7,487 bases of DNA from an uncultured Lachnospiraceae bacterium (GCA_945827765.1 CALZPS010000071.1:1-7487), one strand, 5' to 3'; numbered from the stretch's first letter, positions 1 through 7,285 are shown. Program-made: numbers and translations. The notes: generated by a model from the sequence alone, not told the origin.

Positions 1-21
1 TATTTTAATAAAGGATAGATG

Positions 22-43
22 AATGAAATAACTGCGTTTCATT
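22..43. repeat. Short AT-rich inverted repeat, 7-bp arms
   Basis: The arms AATGAAA (22-28) and TTTCATT (37-43) are perfect reverse complements around an 8-base spacer. No U-tract follows on either strand, so it does not look like a terminator. It lies in the gene-free AT-rich stretch beyond rpsI (1-180), where I see no coding region. It could be a binding site for a regulator or recombinase, or a chance palindrome in AT-rich DNA. Confidence 0.25.
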
Positions 44-99
44 TAACAATTAAGGTTATAATTGTACATAAGCAATTATTTTAATTATAGCAATAGTTT

Positions 100-130
100 G
101 TCAGTTACTTGTTAGTTACTTGTTAGTTAC
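100..130. repeat. Tandem 11-bp direct repeat, nearly three copies
   Basis: The unit GTTAGTTACTT occurs at 111-121, is preceded by a one-mismatch copy GTCAGTTACTT at 100-110, and is followed by a nine-base partial copy GTTAGTTAC at 122-130. The period of 11 bp is about one helical turn, so a protein bound to each copy would sit on the same face of DNA. The array is just past the rpsI terminator in gene-free AT-rich DNA. Possible roles are arm-type recombinase sites, regulator iterons, or a simple duplication; the sequence does not decide between them. Confidence 0.75.
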
Positions 131-180
131 CGATAGAATTTCATAGAAATTGCTACTGTTTCACCAAATCAAACCGTATA

Positions 181-215
181 CAAAAACCCTTGAAAACATT
201 GCGTTTTCAAGGGTT
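181..215 (-). terminator. Intrinsic terminator of the rplM-rpsI operon
   Basis: A perfect 13-bp inverted repeat (arms 185-197 and 203-215) encloses a 5-base loop. On the minus strand it runs into a T-rich tail at 184-181, whereas on the plus strand no T-run follows. It starts 27 bases after the rpsI stop codon. Strength and polarity fit a Rho-independent terminator for the ribosomal operon. Confidence 0.9.
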
Positions 216-242
216 CTAATAGTCCTATTATAGATTTTGTTA

Positions 243-635
243 TTATCTCTTTGAGAACTGCGGTGCGCGACGTGCGGCTTTGAGACCGTATTTCTTACGT
301 TCTTTCATACGTGGGTCACGTGTCAGATATCCTGCTTTTTTCAATACCGGTCTGTAATCAGCATCTGCCTCAAGCAATGCTCTTGCAATACCATGACGGA
401 TAGCTCCGGCCTGTCCGGTGTATCCCCCACCGTGCACATTTACCAGTACATCGAATTTATCCAATGTGTCCGTTGCAACGAGCGGCTGGCGAACGATTAC
501 TTTCAGAGTTTCCAGTCCAAGATACTCGTCGATATCTCTTTTATTAATCGTAATCTTGCCCGTTCCCGGTACAAGGTATACTCTTGCGATTGATTTTTTT
601 CTTCTTCCAGTTCCGTAATATTTTGTATTAGCCAC
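243..635 (-). CDS. rpsI: 30S ribosomal protein S9 (uS9)
   Basis: S9 is a component of the small ribosomal subunit head; its C-terminal tail reaches the P-site tRNA. The 130-residue product has the usual bacterial length. It begins with the typical segment [19 protein letters not shown] near residues 6-24, has the conserved [20 protein letters not shown] region near 65-84, and ends in the basic tail RRAPQFSKR, whose final Ser-Lys-Arg is near-universal. The ATG start is preceded by AGGGAGG a few bases upstream. It follows rplM by 26 bases, the standard bacterial L13-S9 order, and shares its promoter. A strong terminator lies just downstream. The 3' end of rpsI is a known insertion site for some integrative elements of Firmicutes, but the gene end here is intact. 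Confidence 0.98.
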   Translation of the reverse strand: MANTKYYGTGRRKKSIARVYLVPGTGKITINKRDIDEYLGLETLKVIVRQPLVATDTLDKFDVLVNVHGGGYTGQAGAIRHGIARALLEADADYRPVLKKAGYLTRDPRMKERKKYGLKAARRAPQFSKR

Positions 636-661
636 GGTTATATCCTCCCTTCAACCTTTCC

Positions 662-1090
662 TTAAAATGTCAGTACTTCTGGTTTCTGAGCCTGCTGTTC
701 ATGCTCCGGTCCAGCATATACATGAAGTTTCTTAATCATTTCTCTTCCCAAAGGCCCTTTCGGAAGCATTCCCTTAACAGCAAGTTCTACAACCTTTTCC
801 GGTTTCTTCTGCATCATCTCTGCCAGAGTTGTCTCTCTCATTCCTCCAACATAATCGGAGTGGTTGTAATAAACCTTCTGCTGTAATTTCTTACCTGTAA
901 CTTTAACTTTTTCTGCATTTATGATTACTACATAATCACCTGTATCAACGTGTGGTGTAAATTCCGGCTTGTTTTTGCCTCTCAGCACTTTTGCAACTTC
1001 AGATGCCAGACGTCCCAATGTGCATCCCTGTGCGTCAACCACATACCATTTTCTTTCAATCTTGTCTGGGTTAGCCATATAAGTTTTCAT
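662..1090 (-). CDS. rplM: 50S ribosomal protein L13 (uL13)
   Basis: L13 is an early-assembling protein of the large ribosomal subunit. The 142-residue product matches the family length. Diagnostic stretches are [18 protein letters not shown] near residues 13-30, the [19 protein letters not shown] segment in the forties to sixties, [10 protein letters not shown], and the C-terminal [12 protein letters not shown]. The start at [10 protein letters not shown] is supported by AGGAGGAA seven bases upstream; an internal Met at residue 5 is a less likely alternative. It is the first gene of the rplM-rpsI operon, with a consensus sigma-A promoter and a leader of about 115 bases upstream. Such leaders in Firmicutes are often used for autoregulation by the ribosomal protein; that is inference here. 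Confidence 0.98.
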   Translation of the reverse strand: MKTYMANPDKIERKWYVVDAQGCTLGRLASEVAKVLRGKNKPEFTPHVDTGDYVVIINAEKVKVTGKKLQQKVYYNHSDYVGGMRETTLAEMMQKKPEKVVELAVKGMLPKGPLGREMIKKLHVYAGPEHEQQAQKPEVLTF

Positions 1091-1156
1091 GGGGTGTTCC
1101 TCCTGTTGTTTTCTGATTCAATATTACTTCTATTATTTAATGCTTTTATATGAAAT

Positions 1157-1186
1157 CAATATCCTCCGGGGCTATGGTGAATATTG
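1157..1186 (-). promoter_or_regulatory. Hairpin in the rplM leader (possible L13 leader element)
   Basis: On the minus strand CAATATTC pairs with GGATATTG to make an 8-bp stem, including one G-U pair, closing a 14-base loop with a run of C. It sits in the roughly 115-base untranslated region between the rplM promoter and start codon. L13 leader RNAs are described in Firmicutes (Rfam has an L13_leader family), but I cannot confirm a match to that consensus by eye. The wobble pair is compatible with an RNA role. Confidence 0.4.
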
Positions 1187-1212
1187 TTTCTCCCTTTTTG
1201 TCATGCTGTAAT

Positions 1213-1241
1213 ATTATAGTACACAGTTCTTTTCTTGTCAA
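1213..1241 (-). promoter_or_regulatory. Consensus sigma-A promoter of rplM-rpsI
   Basis: On the minus strand TTGACA (1241-1236) and TATAAT (1218-1213) are perfect consensus hexamers separated by exactly 17 bases. Transcription should start near 1206, giving a leader of about 115 bases before rplM. The -35 box contains the stop codon TGA of the upstream acetyltransferase gene, so the two transcription units abut with no spare sequence and no visible terminator between them. Confidence 0.92.
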
Positions 1242-1780
1242 CTACTTTTTTTCCACTGCTCTCTCGGCAAACATGTCACATGCTCCGTTTTCCGCTCATT
1301 CGTCAGGTGCCACAAAACATTTTTATTCGTATGGTGGTATCGGAATCCGCATTTTTCCTGTACACGTCGGGATTTCTCATTGCCGTCAAAATATGCGCAC
1401 CAGATGGTCGTCAGATTTAATTCCTCAAATCCATAACGAATCAATTCCCGCACAGCCTCCGGTATCAGTCCCTGTCCCCAATATGGTACACCTATCCAAT
1501 ATCCAATCTCTCCTTCTTCATCACTGATTTCCAGATTGCTATGGCTGCCTGTCATAATCCCCACGCTGCCGATTGGTTTTTGGCTCTCCTTCAGCACAAC
1601 CGCATACGTCTCAGGTTCCGACAGTACACCTCTGATAATATCACGGCTGTTTTCCACACTGGTGTGAGGCGGCCACCCCGCTGCCGGACCTACGAGCGGA
1701 TTCTTTGCATAATGGTATAATTCTTCTGCATCCTCTTCTTTCCAAGGGCGCAAAATCAATCGTTTTGTCTCTAAAATCAT
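1238..1780 (-). CDS. GNAT-family N-acetyltransferase, RimJ/RimL type
   Basis: This is a 180-residue acetyl-CoA-dependent acyltransferase of the GNAT fold. The opening [20 protein letters not shown] is typical of the RimJ/RimL-like branch that acetylates protein N-termini or small molecules. Motif A is visible as [19 protein letters not shown] (about residues 92-110), with the QGLIPEA turn as the acetyl-CoA phosphate loop. The later N134-xx-S137-RRV-EKCGF segment is the usual C-terminal motif B region. The start is fixed by GGAGGAG seven or so bases upstream. It lies 49 bases after the HD-domain gene and probably shares its transcript. Its stop codon falls inside the rplM -35 box. The acceptor substrate is unknown; nothing seen ties it to antibiotic modification. 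Confidence 0.9.
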   Translation of the reverse strand: MILETKRLILRPWKEEDAEELYHYAKNPLVGPAAGWPPHTSVENSRDIIRGVLSEPETYAVVLKESQKPIGSVGIMTGSHSNLEISDEEGEIGYWIGVPYWGQGLIPEAVRELIRYGFEELNLTTIWCAYFDGNEKSRRVQEKCGFRYHHTNKNVLWHLTNERKTEHVTCLPREQWKKSS

Positions 1781-1829
1781 CTTCTCCTCCTACTTTTCTC
1801 AAGCTGACTTTTCGCCTGTTTTGTGTTTC

Positions 1830-2294
1830 TCAGCTGTTTGCCGTCGTTCCCGGCAGACGGATAGACAATGTTTCTCCGAGTGCACAATATTTATCCGCCA
1901 GACAGACAATCCACGCCTCCCTGCAGGTCGGCGGCAGCAATGTCAGTGGAAACATGTGACGGGCGATAATATTTTCCTCGATTGCGTTCAAAGCAAAGTC
2001 CTCTCTGGCATTTTCCAGCGCTTTTTGGGGATGGGCGAATCCGTGCAGCGAACGCCTGTCACCTTTTATGTGCCAGTCATACAAAAAGTAATCATGCAGC
2101 AAGGCCCCGCGAACCAGCGATGTTTCATCCGCTTTGATATGCAGCTTCCTCTTCATCTGCAGACTGGTATACGCCACATGAACACTATGCTCAAAAATCG
2201 TTGTGGAGCCATGCTGCATATATTTCCTTTCCATCGCCAGCCGCCCTTTTTTCTCCAATTCATCGATCATTCTTTTCAGCAAGTCCGACTTCAT
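1830..2294 (-). CDS. Small HD-domain protein (putative metal-dependent phosphohydrolase)
   Basis: The 154-residue product carries a recognisable HD pattern: H36 in the EHSVHVA helix, H67-D68 in GALLHDYFLYDWH, further histidines at H84, H88 and H113 (IIARHMFPLT), and D134 in CLADKYCAL. This is the H...HD...D metal-binding set of the HD superfamily, whose members hydrolyse nucleotides or other phosphate esters. The domain fills almost the whole protein. The start codon is 12 bases beyond the stop of the PfkB kinase gene, with GAGGGTGG as ribosome-binding site overlapping that stop, so the two genes are very likely co-transcribed and perhaps translationally coupled. The true substrate cannot be read from the sequence. 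Confidence 0.85.
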   Translation of the reverse strand: MKSDLLKRMIDELEKKGRLAMERKYMQHGSTTIFEHSVHVAYTSLQMKRKLHIKADETSLVRGALLHDYFLYDWHIKGDRRSLHGFAHPQKALENAREDFALNAIEENIIARHMFPLTLLPPTCREAWIVCLADKYCALGETLSIRLPGTTANS

Positions 2295-2306
2295 ATCGTT
2301 CCACCC

Positions 2307-3236
2307 TCACACATTCTGATATTGGGGAAAGTAATGTTCCACCCAGTTTACTGCTCCAACTCTGCCCACCGCTCTCGCTCCGCATGTATTGGCAAACTCT
2401 GCACATTTCTCCAACTCCCATCCTTCCGAAATACCATATACAAACCCGGCGGCAAAGCTGTCACCCGCTCCTGTCGTATCTATACAATCCACACCGGACA
2501 CCGCCGGAATATATTTTCTGATTTCCGCATTATATAAAAAACATCCGCGCGCTCCGCATTTCAAAACCACATTTTTCACCCCGGCAGCAAAAAGAATTTC
2601 CGCCGCTTTTTCTGTCTCCTGTACTCCCGTCAGCAAAAATGCCTCTTCCTCATTCGGCATCAAATAATCCACATAGGACAATGCTTCGGCAATATCCTCC
2701 ACCTGTTCGTTGTTCTTTCTTTTTGTCATGTCTGCGCAAATAAGCATCCCCTGCTCCTTTGCGGTGCGAAAAATTTGTACCAGTTCAGCATTTGCAATAT
2801 GAGGGAACACAAAAATACTGGCAAAGCAGAGAATTCCCGCGTCTTTCGGAAACGGTATGTGAATATCGGATAAGCGCAATTTCCGCAGACTTCCTTTGCG
2901 GCTGGTAAGAAAACTCCGCTCCCCGTCCTCGCGCACAAGCACTACATTCACCGCGGTGTGCAGATCCGCTCTTACCGCATTTTCATTCCACTCTATTCCG
3001 TGTTTCCGACAATGCTCTTGAATCATCCGCCCTTCCATATCTGCACCCAGCACAAATTCCAGTCGAACCGCCTTCCCCAGTGCAGCCAAAACCGTTGCCT
3101 CATTGAGCGCATCCCCGCCCGGACTCATGCGTATTTCTTCCGCCGGATAAGACCCCGTCTCAAATACGGTCTGATCGACCGGTGCAGCAATAATATCCAG
3201 CACTGCCGCCCCAATTATTACAATCTTCTGAACCAT
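2307..3236 (-). CDS. PfkB/ribokinase-family carbohydrate kinase
   Basis: A 309-residue cytoplasmic sugar or nucleoside kinase of the ribokinase fold that transfers the ATP gamma-phosphate to a hydroxymethyl group. The N-terminal glycine pair appears in MSPGGDALNEATVLAALG (about residues 37-54), the mid-protein PNEEEAFLLTG at 194-204 is typical of the fold, and signature 2 is DTTGAGDSFAAGF at 253-265, with D259 the expected catalytic base. Length is normal for the family. The start is fixed by AAGGAGG upstream of the ATG. A candidate promoter lies in the 192-base gap after vanT, suggesting that it leads its own unit with the HD and GNAT genes. Substrate is unassigned; ribokinase, fructokinase and nucleoside kinase activities are all possible. 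Confidence 0.93.
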   Translation of the reverse strand: MVQKIVIIGAAVLDIIAAPVDQTVFETGSYPAEEIRMSPGGDALNEATVLAALGKAVRLEFVLGADMEGRMIQEHCRKHGIEWNENAVRADLHTAVNVVLVREDGERSFLTSRKGSLRKLRLSDIHIPFPKDAGILCFASIFVFPHIANAELVQIFRTAKEQGMLICADMTKRKNNEQVEDIAEALSYVDYLMPNEEEAFLLTGVQETEKAAEILFAAGVKNVVLKCGARGCFLYNAEIRKYIPAVSGVDCIDTTGAGDSFAAGFVYGISEGWELEKCAEFANTCGARAVGRVGAVNWVEHYFPQYQNV

Positions 3237-3313
3237 ATCATCCTCCTTAAAAAACGCTATGCAGGGTCCCTATACCAGCAGTATTTTTGCTCCTGAGACC
3301 ACATCCCATTCTT

Positions 3314-3342
3314 AAGATACCCCTTCTGGGGGCTTTTGGCAA
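3314..3342 (-). promoter_or_regulatory. Candidate sigma-A promoter for the PfkB-HD-GNAT genes
   Basis: On the minus strand TTGCCA (3342-3337, five of six consensus) and TATCTT (3319-3314, four of six) are separated by 17 bases. It lies between vanT and the kinase start, leaving a leader of about 70 bases. The rest of the 3237-3428 gap shows no convincing gene and no clear vanT terminator, so read-through from the van genes is also possible. Confidence 0.45.
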
Positions 3343-3428
3343 CCTGTTTTCTATTGTAGATGTAAATATCTTTCTACATATTCTTCCACAAAATGGCTCC
3401 GGTTTTTTGCATGTCACGCGCACTACAC

Positions 3429-5672
3429 TCATACCATCACTCTTGTAAGTCTGCCTCCCATACGGCTTAATATTTCGTTTGTAATCGTATGACACTGCGC
3501 AGCAACCTCTCCGGCAGTGATTTTTTCTTTACCCGATACACCAATTAAAACAACCTCGTCACCGGCTTTTATGTCGGAAACATCACTCACATCAAGCAAC
3601 AGTTGATCCATGCAGATTCTGCCGATAATCGGCACCTTCTTTCCGCCGACCAACGCTGCGCCTTTTCCGCATGAAAGCTCTCTCGGCACCCCGTCGGCAT
3701 ATCCGATGCTGACAGCAGCAACCGTTGTATCCTTCTTCGCCTCAAACTTCATCCCATATCCTGCATACTCTCCTGTGTACACGGTACGCACAGATGCCAC
3801 CCTTGCCTTTAACGATAATACCGGCTGCAGCTCTTCTGCCCACTCAGTACTATCTTCTTCCGTACTCAACACCCCATACAAGGCGATTCCCACTCTTGCA
3901 TAATCACCCGCAAATTGCGGATAATGGAGTACTCCATAACTCGATAACAGATGCACCCCTTTGCAGGAACATCCGCGTTTTTTCAATTCTTCCAATATAT
4001 GCTCAAAGTCTTCCGCCTGCCACTGCGTATAAATCTGCTCCTGTGCCTGCATCATATCCGCCGCACACAGATGACTGAAAATCCCGTCCACAATCAGGTT
4101 CTTCATTCCGTAAATACTACTGATACGTTCAATATTTTCGCTGCGTTCTCCCAGACGGTGCATTCCCGTATCTACCGCCACATGGACATGGATGGGTTTT
4201 CCGAAACGATTCAATTCCAGCGCATAAGCATAGTCGACAGCCGCCTGTGTCAAATGATATTTATTCAGCATGGCAAACCTCGACGGATGCGTATAGCCAA
4301 GAATCAGGATTTCTCCTTTTATTCCCGCCCTGCGAAGCCGGACACCTTCCTCCAGGCAGGCCACACAAAACGCATCGACTCCCAGGCGGTTCAACTCTCT
4401 GCCTATGAGGACTGCTCCGTGACCGTATGCTTCCGCTTTGATTGCCGGCATCAACCGACAGGACTTCGGCAGTCTGCTTTTCAAAAACTCTACATTATGT
4501 TTTAGCGCCCTGCTGTCCAGTTCAATCCACGCCCGGTCACAAATCTCATCCCCAGCATTTTGTTTTTGTCCGATTTGTTGCCGTTCATCCCATTGCTGCC
4601 CTTTTTGCCTTTGTTTCTTTCTACCATACATCGACATATCCTCCACCGCTGCCGTCAATTTGCACATCACTGCCGCCGCAATCACTGATAGCACCAACAC
4701 CGCCAGATAATGTATCATACTGTTTTCTACCAATACCCCGGTACAATGCAATACTTTGGCGATTCCCCTCACCGCCACAATGACGCCCGGATGCAGCACA
4801 TAAATCCACAATGCCAGGTTTCGCAGCCCTGGTATCTGTTTTTTCTTCCATTGCAAAAGAAACCGGTACAGATAAATCATGACCGGTGGGAGCATGATAT
4901 ACATGCTGTCATGACGCTGTACATCGAAATGACGGAGTACAAATGCCTCGGCTGTCATCAAAGCGAATGTAACCACCAGACCGATTGCATTTTCCTTTCT
5001 CACGTCTGTAATGTCTGTAATACTTTTCCTGCCTGCCGCATTTCCATTGCCCAGTATTGCCCCCAATGTCAAAAACACGGGAACCATAAAAACCCCGTTG
5101 CGCGTATACGTGGATACCACAAATATCCATCCGTAAAATGTATTGAAAACAGGAACCTGTTCCACGAGTCCATAATAACTGTCACCGAACAGACCCACAA
5201 TATACAAAACAGCTGTCACCGCCAACACATATTTGACAGGCAGCAATTTGCGCAGTCCGCATACAATCAGAATTCCGACGATACATGCCGGGAGATACCA
5301 TAGATGGTAAAAGGTTCCGTCAACCAGCAGATTCTTAAGCCAGTCTGTCCACTTCAAATCTTTATAAAGTCCTGCATAGATTCCTATCGGCAGATACATC
5401 ACGACGGAAACGACATACAGCAGCAACATTTTTTGAATATGTTTCGCCAGATACTGACGGGCGCTTTTCTCATTCTGCCAGATTTTTGCCACCACGAAAT
5501 GTCCTGTCACCATCAAAAAGAACGGGACTGCCGTCCGCGCCAGTATTCTGGTCAGAAAGTAGTCCGCTGTCTCGTTTATCCCCATCAAGGGAGAAATGTG
5601 GATTGCCACGACCAATGCCGCAGCAGCAACCCGAAACCAATCCAATCCCCCATATTCTCTCTGCTCACTCAT
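3429..5672 (-). CDS. vanT: VanT-type membrane-bound serine/alanine racemase
   Basis: A two-domain protein of 747 residues that racemises L-Ser (and usually L-Ala) to supply D-Ser for D-Ala-D-Ser peptidoglycan precursors. Residues 1 to about 345 form a multi-spanning acyltransferase-3-like membrane domain, beginning GGLDWFRVAAAALVVAIHIS, thought to import or present L-Ser. A charged Gln/Lys-rich linker follows (about 346-378). The PLP racemase domain starts near A381: K412 in IKAEAYGHG is the Schiff-base lysine, Y639 in EYAGYG the opposite catalytic base, R593 in ARVGIALYG the PLP-pyridine contact, and C687-M688-D689 the MDQ region. N732 in TITNEIL replaces the alanine racemase Tyr354, as in VanT of vanG clusters. 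The start overlaps the old vanXY stop by eight bases and has TGGAGG seven bases upstream. Confidence 0.95.
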   Translation of the reverse strand: MSEQREYGGLDWFRVAAAALVVAIHISPLMGINETADYFLTRILARTAVPFFLMVTGHFVVAKIWQNEKSARQYLAKHIQKMLLLYVVSVVMYLPIGIYAGLYKDLKWTDWLKNLLVDGTFYHLWYLPACIVGILIVCGLRKLLPVKYVLAVTAVLYIVGLFGDSYYGLVEQVPVFNTFYGWIFVVSTYTRNGVFMVPVFLTLGAILGNGNAAGRKSITDITDVRKENAIGLVVTFALMTAEAFVLRHFDVQRHDSMYIMLPPVMIYLYRFLLQWKKKQIPGLRNLALWIYVLHPGVIVAVRGIAKVLHCTGVLVENSMIHYLAVLVLSVIAAAVMCKLTAAVEDMSMYGRKKQRQKGQQWDERQQIGQKQNAGDEICDRAWIELDSRALKHNVEFLKSRLPKSCRLMPAIKAEAYGHGAVLIGRELNRLGVDAFCVACLEEGVRLRRAGIKGEILILGYTHPSRFAMLNKYHLTQAAVDYAYALELNRFGKPIHVHVAVDTGMHRLGERSENIERISSIYGMKNLIVDGIFSHLCAADMMQAQEQIYTQWQAEDFEHILEELKKRGCSCKGVHLLSSYGVLHYPQFAGDYARVGIALYGVLSTEEDSTEWAEELQPVLSLKARVASVRTVYTGEYAGYGMKFEAKKDTTVAAVSIGYADGVPRELSCGKGAALVGGKKVPIIGRICMDQLLLDVSDVSDIKAGDEVVLIGVSGKEKITAGEVAAQCHTITNEILSRMGGRLTRVMV

Positions 5673-6070
5673 CTCGTTTCCTCCACTGTGTAATCACAAA
5701 ACCGTCCACATTATTTCCCGACACCGACACCTCCATCGACTCGTCCGTTTCAATCTCGGTCGTCCCCGACGGCTCCGCTTTTTGAAACGATATCCAGACT
5801 TCTTGTTCCCCCACCTTAGTCTTGTATGGACTCGTCCCAGATGCTCTGCTGTTCTTTCATGGAACGCCAGCCGCTGACTGCCGCTATCTGTTTCCACCCG
5901 TCCATTTTAAACATCAATGCGTTCAATGCCTCTGCCGTTTCCAACGCCAGCATCTCACCTTCCACATCCACTTTTGTATATTCTTTATCTTCGCGGTAAG
6001 CATACTGTGCATTTACCAAAATCAGGTTTCCCTGATAGATCTGCTCCCTCTTTTGAATCATCGTCCGCAT
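5665..6070 (-). pseudogene. vanXY: vanXY remnant (D,D-dipeptidase/carboxypeptidase) with internal deletion and frameshift
   Basis: In vanG-type clusters VanXY is a zinc M15-family enzyme of roughly 250 residues that cleaves D-Ala-D-Ala and the terminal D-Ala of precursors. Here an N-terminal piece from 6070 encodes 84 residues (QIYQGNLILVNAQYAY near the start, then VSGWRSMKEQQSIWDESIQD) and hits TAA at 5816-5818. Continuing in the +1 frame from about 5820 to the TGA at 5665-5667 are 51 residues ending SVSGNNVDGFVITQWRKRDE, which looks like the usual C-terminus of this family. About 115 residues between them are absent, including the expected SxHxxGxAxD zinc motif and the later catalytic Glu and His ligand. 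Both remaining pieces lack stops, so the lesion looks recent. The start has AGAGGGG upstream and lies 74 bases after vanG. The C-terminal assignment is from memory of the family. Confidence 0.82.
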
Positions 6071-6144
6071 CTTCTTTCCCCTCTTCTATTTCTTGTACTT
6101 CTGCGCTGTCCTGCACTTCTTTACATTTCTTCGCTCCCTGCACC

Positions 6145-7218
6145 TTACACAGCCCTTGACTCAGTCCCAAGGGCCATCGCAATAATCCGCTCCACAATCT
6201 CCGTAAATGAGACTCCGGCCGCTTTCATCATTCCCGGATATCGGCTGTGCTCCGTAAATCCCGGAATCGTGTTTACTTCATTAAATACAATCTCACCGCA
6301 CGGCATCAAAAACATGTCTACTCTGGCAAAGACTGAGCAGCCCAGTGCGCGATAAATCTTTTTCGCCGCCTCTTTTACCTGTGCCGCCTTTTCCGCAGAA
6401 ATCCTCGCAGGTACATGGATTGCCGAGGTTTTCAATGTATATTTCTCTGTAAAATCAAAGAATCCGCCGGAAAGCTCAATTTCGTCCACTTCTCCGACCA
6501 TCAGCTGTTCTGTTCCCAGAACCGCGCATCCCACTTCAAAGCCTTCAATATTTTCTTCCATAATGACCTGATTATCATACTCAAACGCCAACTGCAGCGC
6601 AGGCAAAAGCTGTGTCTCGTCCAACACCTTGGTCACTCCGTAAGAAGAACCCGCTTTCACCGGTTTCACAAAAATCGGATATCCGATCAACTTTGCGAAA
6701 TCCCATGCCGCATTCTGTGCCGTTTCGCTTTCCAGCACGATTGCCTGCGGCACACGAATACCCGCCATCTGCACCAGTTTATGTGCCCGGTCCTTATCCA
6801 TGCAAAGCGCTGATGCCAAGGTACCGCATCCGGCCAACGGAATCTGTGCAAGTTCTATCAACCCCTGTATCGTTCCATCCTCCCCATTCTTTCCGTGCAT
6901 GACCGGGAAAGCAACGTCAATCGGTATTTCCGTCACTCCCTCGCCGCCAAATACGAGCAGCACCTTCTTGTTTGGATTTGGTGACAAAGCAGCCGCAAGA
7001 CAATCTTTTTCATTGTGCCATGTATCCGCCTCGATTTTTTCAATCTCCCCAGTAAAATGAAACCACTCCCCTTCCTGCGTGATTCCCACTAAAACCGGAT
7101 GATATTTTTCCCGGTTCAGGTTTCGAATGACAGCCGATGCCGACTGCAAAGACACACTATACTCCGAGGAACACCCGCCAAATATGATTGCCACATTCTT
7201 TTTATTTTGATTCTCCAT
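6145..7218 (-). CDS. vanG: D-alanine:D-serine ligase, VanG type
   Basis: A 357-residue ATP-grasp ligase that joins D-Ala to D-Ser, giving peptidoglycan precursors with low vancomycin affinity. Visible elements in order are IIFGGCSSEYSVSLQSA (11-27), MHGKNGEDGTIQGL (107-120), the ATP-grasp lysine strand FVKPVKAGSSYGV (183-195), the omega-loop FFDFTEKYTLKTSAIHVPARI region with EKY at 258-260, FARVD (297-301), and the Mg-binding NEVNTIPGF (313-321). The EKYTLKTSAI omega loop resembles VanG/VanC-type D-Ser ligases rather than VanA/VanB D-lactate ligases or ordinary Ddl. I chose the internal ATG at 7218, since AAGGAGAG lies six bases upstream and the protein then begins like its family; an upstream in-frame ATG at 7293 would add 25 unrelated residues. 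It is the first gene of the van module. The final step of specificity (Ser versus Ala) is inferred. Confidence 0.93.
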   Translation of the reverse strand: MENQNKKNVAIIFGGCSSEYSVSLQSASAVIRNLNREKYHPVLVGITQEGEWFHFTGEIEKIEADTWHNEKDCLAAALSPNPNKKVLLVFGGEGVTEIPIDVAFPVMHGKNGEDGTIQGLIELAQIPLAGCGTLASALCMDKDRAHKLVQMAGIRVPQAIVLESETAQNAAWDFAKLIGYPIFVKPVKAGSSYGVTKVLDETQLLPALQLAFEYDNQVIMEENIEGFEVGCAVLGTEQLMVGEVDEIELSGGFFDFTEKYTLKTSAIHVPARISAEKAAQVKEAAKKIYRALGCSVFARVDMFLMPCGEIVFNEVNTIPGFTEHSRYPGMMKAAGVSFTEIVERIIAMALGTESRAV

Positions 7219-7224
7219 TTTTCT

Positions 7225-7232
7225 CTCTCCTT
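7225..7232 (-). promoter_or_regulatory. Ribosome-binding site of vanG
   Basis: AAGGAGAG on the minus strand ends six bases before the ATG at 7218. It decides the start in favour of residue 26 of the longer open frame, because the ATG at 7293 has only a weak GGGAG-like site before it. Confidence 0.8.
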
Positions 7233-7248
7233 TTCGTGATCGCATCGC

Positions 7249-7285
7249 ATCTTTCGTCTGCGCCTGTACGCAGCTGCGGAAAGAT
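7249..7285 (-). promoter_or_regulatory. Imperfect hairpin in the vanG leader
   Basis: On the minus strand ATCTTT (7285-7280) pairs with AAAGAT (7254-7249), and an inner CTGCG (7273-7269... read towards the loop) pairs with CGCAG (7262-7258) around a six-base loop, with a further CG pair between them and small internal bulges. It lies between the terminator-like hairpin and the vanG Shine-Dalgarno. It may be part of the folded leader RNA; no function can be assigned. Confidence 0.35.

Noticed and set aside
1127..1165. Possible short upstream open frame in the rplM leader starting at a TTG after GGAGG
   Set aside because: The spacing from GGAGG to TTG is only about three bases, the frame is about eight codons, and the GGAGG is partly in a hairpin; a chance match is more likely.
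1821..2537. 238-residue plus-strand open frame opposite the HD and kinase genes
   Set aside because: It is antisense to two well-supported genes, and its Cys/His/Arg-rich composition is typical of a shadow frame.
3247..3495. 82-residue minus-strand open frame spanning the vanT end and the gap before the kinase
   Set aside because: It overlaps the conserved vanT C-terminus in another frame and shows no family features; the candidate kinase promoter lies in it.
5694..5897. Arginine-rich 67-residue open frame over the vanXY remnant
   Set aside because: It is the third frame across the deletion region; the composition is that of an out-of-frame reading, and the two other frames carry recognisable VanXY sequence.
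5985..6197. Charged 70-residue open frame between vanG and vanXY
   Set aside because: It overlaps the end of vanG and the start of vanXY, has no clear ribosome-binding site and its low-complexity Lys/Glu content reflects a purine-rich spacer.
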